Assembly: GCA_035995185.1 (NCBI GenBank)
Contig: DASYKT010000031.1
Span: 310,001 to 374,000 of the forward strand
DNA length: 64,000 nucleotides
DNA from: DASYKT01 sp035995185
Lineage (GTDB): Bacteria; Acidobacteriota; Blastocatellia; Pyrinomonadales; Pyrinomonadaceae
Direction of reading: 5' to 3'
The notes under the pieces were generated by a model, which had not been told where the DNA came from, did no database searches, and saw only the letters and a list, made by a program, of their open reading frames with translations. The position numbers were made by a program, and so were the translations under genes. Below are positions 59,003 to 64,000 of the stretch, one piece after another (the stretch's first letter is position 1; each line of letters begins with the position of its first letter).

Positions 59003-60958
59003 TTACACCCCTACTTTTTCTAATTCTTCGTCGTGCTCAACCAGGTAAGGCGTGGCAGCGGGAGCATCGTTATCTTCGGAAACTATTTTGGCGATCACCG
59101 GCAGCGAAAGCGAGCGCACCTTGGCTATTCCCGGCACTTCTTTTCCGGCGGCATACACCGCGTGACGGCCGTTCTCTTTATACCACTCGGAAAGCGAAGC
59201 GGTCTTATGCATCTCTTCGATGATCTGACGCCAGCCGACGCCCGTGTTGTAGGCGCAGAAGGAAACTTCGCCTTCCTGCGTGCCATACGGTATCACGCAC
59301 ATTTCGGTGCGGCGGAAATCGTAATTAAAGAGGTCCTGGAACCACATTCCCTCGACACACAGCACGCGCCAGTTGTCGTCTTCAGCGCGCGTCTGCATCC
59401 GGTCGTTACGGTCGGAATTTGAATTTGCCGACGAAGGCTTAAAGAGATTCAATATCTGCGAGATCGGGAATCCCTGCGGCGCTTTCGCGGCGTCGTAGTT
59501 GCGCATGATCGTCATCGCCAGCTGCGCCATCGTCAGTTTATTTCCGCGCGCCGTATCGGTGATGACAGCGACGTCTTTCATGAACTGCTCGTAATTAAAG
59601 AAATCGAACAGCGACGTCATCTTGTTTGTGTTTTTATCCACCACGATCAGCGTGAAAATACCGCAGTTCGGGTGGCAGTTGCACGAAGACCAGCCCCACG
59701 GCGCATCGGCGCCCTGCAGCATATCCATCACGGAGGTGAATGCTGAATAACTCGACAGCGGAAACCAGTCGCGCAGCGGTTCCAGCGTTCCGCCAAGCTG
59801 ATCTTTCAGATCGTGCGTCATTCCGGCCAGCGTATAGCGCTGGGCAATGCGGTCTTCATCCGAAACGTCCTCGTCACGGCCGGTAAAGGAAACCGGCTGG
59901 AAAGCGATGGTTTGAACCTTGTCGATATTTTCGGCGGCGAATTTTACAATATCGCCGATGCCGTCGTTGTTCCACGAATTTACGATCGTCGTGACCAGCG
60001 TGACCTTGATACCCACCGAAGCGAGATTTTCGATCGCTTTCAGTTTCACATCAAACAAATTGCCGACGCCGCGGTGGACATTTTTCTCTTCGGAAACGCC
60101 GTCAAATTGTAGATAGACGCCGTGCTGCCCGGCTTCTTTCGCCGCTTTGCAAAATTCGATATCTTCGGCATAGCGAATGCCGTTGGTCGCGGCCAGGATG
60201 CGGTAGAAACCGATCTTTTTCGCGTAAGCAACGGATTCCAGAAAATGCGGAGCGATGGTCGGCTCGCCGCCGGAAAACAGGATGATGATTTGCCGGCGTG
60301 GTTTGAACGAAATTGCGCGGTCTAAAATTGCCCTGGTGTCTTCGAAGGTCGGCTCGTGAACATAGCCCACCTGGTTGGCGTCCATGAAGCACGGGTTGCA
60401 CATCATGTTGCAGCGGTTGGTCAGGTCGACGGTCAGCACCGCGCCGCGTCCGAATTTGATATCGGACGTTCCGTGATGGTGAACGTGTTTGTCTTCGGCG
60501 GCTTTAAAATCGCGGCCGTAAAAAAGCGATTCGATGCGTTCGAGAAAAGCCGGGTCGGTTGCCATCACATCGACAAACTCCCCGTGCGTCGGGCAAGTCT
60601 TTTTCATTACAACTTGTCCGTTTTCTTCGACGATCTGCGCTTTGATCTCACCGGGGTGAGAGTTCATCAAAATTTCGAGCGGGATAGATTTGTTGATCAC
60701 GCCTTCGCGCACCTGCTTGACGCAGGTCGGGCAAAGCGAGTCTGTCTCGCGCGGAAAACCGAGCGGCGGCGCGGTGCGCTCATAAGATTTTAAGAGCGGT
60801 TCGGCGGCCCAAGCGGGCTGAATGGATTTGCCCTCAGGCAGGACCTTATTTATGGCTTGAAAGGCTTTCCAGCCCAGGTCGGCCGCCTTGGAAATGATCT
60901 TGGAACCGGCCATTCCCTTCTTGCCATTCTCGCCTCTTCTAAAATTGTCACTGAACAT
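59003..60958 (-). CDS. tes: Radical SAM protein, Tes-like (tetraether/membrane-spanning lipid synthase)
   Basis: The 651 residues contain an N-terminal metal-binding part (LCPTC near 80-84 and TCPTHGEF near 120-127), then the radical SAM triad C-x3-C-x2-C in NRCNMMCNPCF near 179-189, FSGGEPT and AATNGIRYA. Further cysteines in SSCNCHPNCG (near 430) and FCAYNTGVGWR (near 585) suit extra iron-sulfur clusters. The arrangement matches the COG1964/MJ0619 group to which archaeal Tes (tetraether synthase, joining lipid tails) belongs; homologues occur in Acidobacteriota that make membrane-spanning lipids. The ElbD-like gene lies 33 kb away. The lipid substrate is inferred. No clear Shine-Dalgarno was found; Met16 is another possible start. 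Confidence 0.75.
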   Translation of the reverse strand: MFSDNFRRGENGKKGMAGSKIISKAADLGWKAFQAINKVLPEGKSIQPAWAAEPLLKSYERTAPPLGFPRETDSLCPTCVKQVREGVINKSIPLEILMNSHPGEIKAQIVEENGQVVMKKTCPTHGEFVDVMATDPAFLERIESLFYGRDFKAAEDKHVHHHGTSDIKFGRGAVLTVDLTNRCNMMCNPCFMDANQVGYVHEPTFEDTRAILDRAISFKPRRQIIILFSGGEPTIAPHFLESVAYAKKIGFYRILAATNGIRYAEDIEFCKAAKEAGQHGVYLQFDGVSEEKNVHRGVGNLFDVKLKAIENLASVGIKVTLVTTIVNSWNNDGIGDIVKFAAENIDKVQTIAFQPVSFTGRDEDVSDEDRIAQRYTLAGMTHDLKDQLGGTLEPLRDWFPLSSYSAFTSVMDMLQGADAPWGWSSCNCHPNCGIFTLIVVDKNTNKMTSLFDFFNYEQFMKDVAVITDTARGNKLTMAQLAMTIMRNYDAAKAPQGFPISQILNLFKPSSANSNSDRNDRMQTRAEDDNWRVLCVEGMWFQDLFNYDFRRTEMCVIPYGTQEGEVSFCAYNTGVGWRQIIEEMHKTASLSEWYKENGRHAVYAAGKEVPGIAKVRSLSLPVIAKIVSEDNDAPAATPYLVEHDEELEKVGV

Positions 60959-61048
60959 AAGTTTTTTATTATAAATTTTTTCTATTAAAAATTACACTAA
61001 TACATCTATTAAGTTATCAAATTTCAAGGGGTTTGGCTAGTTTTGAAA

Positions 61049-61735
61049 TCATTCGTCAAGATATCCGAATTCCGGGCATTTTCGCGGCGTAATAACAGGT
61101 TTAGCGTTTTCCGGATGCATGGGGTAATCGTAGCGAGCACAATTGAGCGACTTATATTTCCCGCTGCCGTAACGATATATAACTATTTCTCCTGAGAGGG
61201 CGTCCGCATGAGTTCTTGTTTCAAGGTCGTAATAACCTTTTACTTTTGACTTTAACAACCGGAATTGCTGCACCATATCGGCTTTCAAAATAGTTTTGTA
61301 GCTGCTTTTCCCGGTTTTCCGAAAAACAAAAAATTGGCAGTTTCCCACGGCGGCACAGCCGGTCCTGATCGCGAGTTCCTTTTGCCCGTCGCCGTTGAAA
61401 TCACGTAAATAAGGAAGCGCCTCAAATCCGTTAGATGCACAAAACTCGTCATTTTGTTTTAGCTCCCGCACTTCTTCTTTGATAGGTCTTCCAGCCAGCC
61501 AGCGGCCGATCAATGGCTGGTAGCATTTCATTTGGTCTCGTTCAACTTCTTTTTCCGAATAGTCCTCATTGTCATTTTGAGGCGGGTAGTACGCGGCAGG
61601 GATCGCTTCCGGAAATTCGACAGATGCGGTTACGCCGATCTCGGCAGGGGCCGGCCCTGGCAGTTGATAGACAATAAAAATGCCTGACGAAAAAGTAAGG
61701 AGACTGACGAGAAAATAAAAAGCGAAACGACGCAT
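61049..61735 (-). CDS. Exported or anchored hypothetical protein
   Basis: The 228 residues start with a membrane segment (about 6-26) that may be an uncleaved anchor. The rest is Lys/Tyr-rich, with a calcium-loop-like DFNGDGQKEL near 112 followed by TGCAAVGNCQFFVFRK. The same loop type appears in the secreted protein at 12493-13302. Six cysteines could form disulfides. It has an 11-bp inverted repeat 6 nt upstream of the start. No function is recognised. Confidence 0.6.
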   Translation of the reverse strand: MRRFAFYFLVSLLTFSSGIFIVYQLPGPAPAEIGVTASVEFPEAIPAAYYPPQNDNEDYSEKEVERDQMKCYQPLIGRWLAGRPIKEEVRELKQNDEFCASNGFEALPYLRDFNGDGQKELAIRTGCAAVGNCQFFVFRKTGKSSYKTILKADMVQQFRLLKSKVKGYYDLETRTHADALSGEIVIYRYGSGKYKSLNCARYDYPMHPENAKPVITPRKCPEFGYLDE

Positions 61736-61740
61736 TAAAA

Positions 61741-61773
61741 TCCGCCTGTTAAAAATAGAATCTAACAGGCGGA
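61741..61773 (-). other. 11-bp inverted repeat before the 61049-61735 gene
   Basis: tccgcctgtta (61741-61751) and taacaggcgga (61763-61773) are perfect complements. On the minus strand the hairpin sits 6 nt before the start codon, followed by attttaatg. It could be a weak terminator of an upstream transcript or could mask the ribosome site. Confidence 0.5.
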
Positions 61774-61808
61774 GATTAGCGCGAACGCGTTACAAAAGCA
61801 ATAGTTTT

Positions 61809-61895
61809 TCACTTCTTCCAGATAAATTCTTTCACCAGATTAAACGCCGCGGTAAACCCGAGCGAGACGGTGCCGTTTTTGACACCGTCCTTCCT
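61809..61895 (-). pseudogene. 3' fragment of a copy of the 62512-63246 gene
   Basis: On the minus strand this encodes the last 27 residues of that protein unchanged (from KDGVKNGTVSLGFTAA to the terminal IWKK) followed by a stop, with about nine base differences. Upstream the match ends abruptly. It is the remnant of a duplicated gene, left with no start. Confidence 0.85.
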
Positions 61896-61896
61896 G

Positions 61897-62511
61897 TTTG
61901 GCTTAAGCCGGAATTGAAAAGCCCGTTGAAACGGGCTAATCATTTTTTGACCGCGATCTATACCCCGCGCTAAAGCACGGGGCTATTTAAAGACAAATAA
62001 AGGCAGCAAAAGCTTTTCTCAAACAGTTTGAATTAGTTCGGAGATGCGGCTTTGCCGCTCGATGTGCGGAAAAGCTCTGCTTTTCCGTCAAGTCTTAAAC
62101 AACCGGCGCGGCTATGCCGCCGTCAACAAATCACGGCGGCGCAGCCGCGAAAAAATAAGAGCGATCAAACGGAAAGGCAAAGCCTTTCCGCACATCGATG
62201 GGCAGAGCCCAAATAAAAATTTACCAGCACGGCTTTGCTGTCCGATATGTGAGAAAACGCATCTTCACTTTTAAATTTCTCGAAAATCCACGATCTTCCA
62301 AAGATGATATTTCACGCGAGCCAAACTCTCTTTATAATTACACTCGCGAGATCGCTCTTTGAAAAGTGGCAGTTCAAAAACTTCCAAAAAACCCAAAGCC
62401 GTGTTCCATTTTTGTTCCAGTGTTCCATTTGCACACGCACTTCAAGGTGGAACACCCGAAATCGCACCTAAGCTTTTTCGATGGAGATTTTAACTGTTCC
62501 AAGGTGGAACA
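61897..62511. repeat. Repeat-rich gap with hairpin array
   Basis: After the gene fragment come agcccgttgaaacgggct and ccccgcgctaaagcacgggg. Then at 62046-62242 is an array of short hairpins with nearly the same loops: gcggctttgccgc, ggaaaagctctgcttttcc, gcgcggctatgccgccg, cggcggcgcagccgc, ggaaaggcaaagcctttcc and acggctttgctgt. The pair tcgatgtgcggaaa (62059 on) and tttccgcacatcga (to about 62198) encloses most of the array. Near 62410-62515 are alternating gttcca and tggaac words. There is no convincing ORF. Confidence 0.6.
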
Positions 62512-63246
62512 CTATTTCTTCCAAATGAACTCTTTCACCAGATTAAAAGCCGCGGTAAAGCCGAGTGAGACGGTGCCGTTCTTTACGCCGTCCTTCCAAT
62601 CGAAGCGGGACGGGTACCACATTTGGGCGGCGGTAATGCTGGCGGCGTAGATCCCGGCGATCCTGGGAAAACCAAAAACGCGTTTGCCGTTTTTATCGCG
62701 CGCGGTGACGGTTGAAAGCAAGGCGTTACTGACGCGCGAGCCGACGTCTTTTTTCTGGCTGCGATAATATTTGCTGTCCAGTTTGAAAGCTTCTTCCAGG
62801 CTGTAGGAAACCGTTTGTTTGATAATTCCTTTGCCGATATTGGAGGCAAAGCGGCGGCCAAAGCCTTCCCACTTGTCGCCCCACTCTTCGGGCGAATTCC
62901 GCCAGGTAGAGATGCCGGCGGTCGCGGCATTTTTGCCCATCGCGATGGGGCCGAACATCCCGTTGACATAGCTGATAAAGCGCTTTTTGGCGGTCGGGCG
63001 CACATAGGGCGACGCCTGCGGAACCGGAGCTTCTTTCGACCCGGCGAATACATCGGGCGAGATCTTTTCCTTAACGGTTTGCGCCTCTTTAACGGGTTTC
63101 ACCGCCGGATCAGCTGCCGAAAAAGACTCTTTCGAAGGCTCTTTCAGCGTCCCATTCAAATGGGCGGATTCGTTAATGATAATTTGGGAATTGGCGCTGA
63201 ATACGGCCGTAAAAAAAACAGCAGCAAAAAGTAACGAAGCTTTCAT
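62512..63246 (-). CDS. Secreted hypothetical protein
   Basis: The 244 residues have a signal peptide (1-20, ANSQ) and a Pro/Lys/Ala-rich stretch to about residue 85, then a helical part with FISYVNGMFGPIAMGKNAATAGISTW and EEWGDKWEGFGRRFASNIG. The C-terminal 60 residues are hydrophobic and Gly/Ala-rich. This layout recurs in acidobacterial secreted proteins of unknown role. A second, truncated copy of its 3' end lies at 61809-61895, so the gene was once duplicated. The protein is probably periplasmic or in the outer membrane. Confidence 0.7.
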   Translation of the reverse strand: MKASLLFAAVFFTAVFSANSQIIINESAHLNGTLKEPSKESFSAADPAVKPVKEAQTVKEKISPDVFAGSKEAPVPQASPYVRPTAKKRFISYVNGMFGPIAMGKNAATAGISTWRNSPEEWGDKWEGFGRRFASNIGKGIIKQTVSYSLEEAFKLDSKYYRSQKKDVGSRVSNALLSTVTARDKNGKRVFGFPRIAGIYAASITAAQMWYPSRFDWKDGVKNGTVSLGFTAAFNLVKEFIWKK

Positions 63247-63313
63247 TAGGGCAGTCCCTCCTTGGTCAAAACAGGTTCACTTCCAGTTTATACCTAATTT
63301 GACCAATTTTGGA

Positions 63314-64000
63314 CTATTTTTTCAATAGCGGTTTTAACGCTTTATAAATATTATCGGTCATGATCTTTTCGCCGTCGGCGTTGGGGTGAATGCCGTCCTG
63401 CTGATTCAGCTTCGCGTCAAGCGCAATTCCCTGCATGATAAAAGGCATAAATTCTACCTCGTGTTCGTCGGCCAGGTCACGAAAAGCGTTGATATAGTCC
63501 GCCTGGTATTGCGCGCCCATCGAGGGCGGCGAAAGCATTCCGCACAGCAAGACTTCCACATTTTTGGCTTTGGCCTTGCGGATCATCTTGTCCAGGTTTT
63601 CCTTCATCTGCGCCGGCGACATGCCGCGCAGCAGATCGTTAGCGCCGAGTTCGAGGATCAGGATCTGCACGTTCTTTTGATCCAGCGACCAATCGATCCG
63701 TTCCAAACCGCCGGAAGTGGTGTCGCCGGAAACCCCGGCGTTTAGTACTTCGTAATCGTAACCGTCGGCCTTTAATTTTTGCTGCAGCAAATAGGGGTAG
63801 CTTTCGTTTTCAAGCAGACCGAAACCCGCGGTCAGGCTGTCGCCAAAGGCCACGATCTTGCGCTTGTCCGATTCGCTAAAGCCGGGCTTGACGTTAGAGT
63901 TGGCGGCATTGGCAGTGAGTTTTGTCCCATCTTTTTTGCAGGACAAAAAGAGAGATAAAATTATTGCAACTGAAACTGCTGAAATTGTCGGTATTATTTT
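63314..64000 (-). CDS. GDSL/SGNH esterase (arylesterase, TesA-like), start beyond the window
   Basis: The frame is open to the window edge. A TTG at 63944-63946 can serve as a start, but the 18 codons before it encode a hydrophobic lipoprotein-type signal ending LSLFLSC, so the gene begins past 64000 and Cys is the likely lipid anchor. SGNH motifs are FGDSLTAG (nucleophile Ser), GVSGDTT, GANDLL and DGIHPN (Asp/His). It hydrolyses acyl esters or lysophospholipids; the family is known for broad substrates. The part after the anchor has 210 visible residues, near the normal length. It is the last gene seen. Confidence 0.88.
   Translation of the reverse strand, partial: KIIPTISAVSVAIILSLFLSCKKDGTKLTANAANSNVKPGFSESDKRKIVAFGDSLTAGFGLLENESYPYLLQQKLKADGYDYEVLNAGVSGDTTSGGLERIDWSLDQKNVQILILELGANDLLRGMSPAQMKENLDKMIRKAKAKNVEVLLCGMLSPPSMGAQYQADYINAFRDLADEHEVEFMPFIMQGIALDAKLNQQDGIHPNADGEKIMTDNIYKALKPLLKK

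Noticed and set aside
1..64000. tRNA or rRNA genes, prophage, integrase or complete IS
   Set aside because: None found; no cloverleaf with the usual TTC arm, no rRNA-like segments, no transposase or phage structural ORF.

Overview
The window looks like a piece of an Acidobacteriota chromosome, most likely class Blastocatellia (subdivision 4). The signs are a very large TonB-dependent receptor with an N-terminal carboxypeptidase-regulatory domain, many secreted hypothetical proteins starting in the '..AQ' style, a roughly 50 % GC background rich in palindromic intergenic repeats, an EgtB/EgtD pair, and homologues of bacterial ether-lipid (ElbD-type) and tetraether (Tes-type) lipid enzymes. This placement is an inference from gene content; there is no rRNA or tRNA in the window.

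Layout. 1-5.5 kb: end of a membrane J-domain protein, rpsT, an ergothioneine pair egtB-egtD overlapping birA, then dut. 5.8-14.4 kb: the TonB-dependent receptor, a zinc-ribbon membrane protein, a VanW-family protein, coaX and a class A beta-lactamase-like serine hydrolase. 14.7-28.8 kb: a TPR lipoprotein, then a lipid-type cluster on the + strand (HAD-IB hydrolase, LarA-like protein, methyltransferase, a 1472-residue reductase/AMP-ligase/ACP/acyltransferase resembling ElbD, a GH47 glycosidase and an SDR epimerase). AT-richer genes that look like later arrivals interrupt this cluster. 29-33 kb: an amidase, a two-gene TIR-like/PIN module and a membrane dipeptidase. 33-44 kb: type IV pilus genes on the - strand, pilMNOPQ followed by a minor-pilin operon (FimT/GspH, PilV, PilW, PilX types). 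44.8-58.9 kb: GNAT, a divergent acyl-CoA dehydrogenase/phosphotransferase pair, a HEPN-like protein, msrA, an HSL-type hydrolase, pgi, an amino acid permease, a DKNYY lipoprotein and secreted proteins. 59-64 kb: a Tes-like radical SAM protein, hypotheticals, a repeat-rich stretch with a gene fragment, and a GDSL esterase lipoprotein cut by the window end.

How they work together. The ElbD-like enzyme could reduce an acyl group to a fatty alcohol, activate and carry a second acyl group, and acylate a lipid precursor; the Tes-like enzyme could join lipid tails into membrane-spanning lipids. Having both within 45 kb fits the membrane-spanning and ether lipids known from this part of the Acidobacteriota. 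The pilus genes form a complete alignment/secretin subcomplex, but the motor (PilB/C/T) and major pilin lie elsewhere.

Most unusual: the interrupted Elb-like cluster plus Tes; a translationally overlapping TIR-like/PIN pair that could be an undescribed conflict module; a family of eight intergenic hairpins whose arms are short tandem repeats that differ between copies but match within each copy; a MITE-like element flanked by a 12-bp direct repeat; and several duplications (a lar-like gene start, a gene 3' end) that record recent rearrangement.
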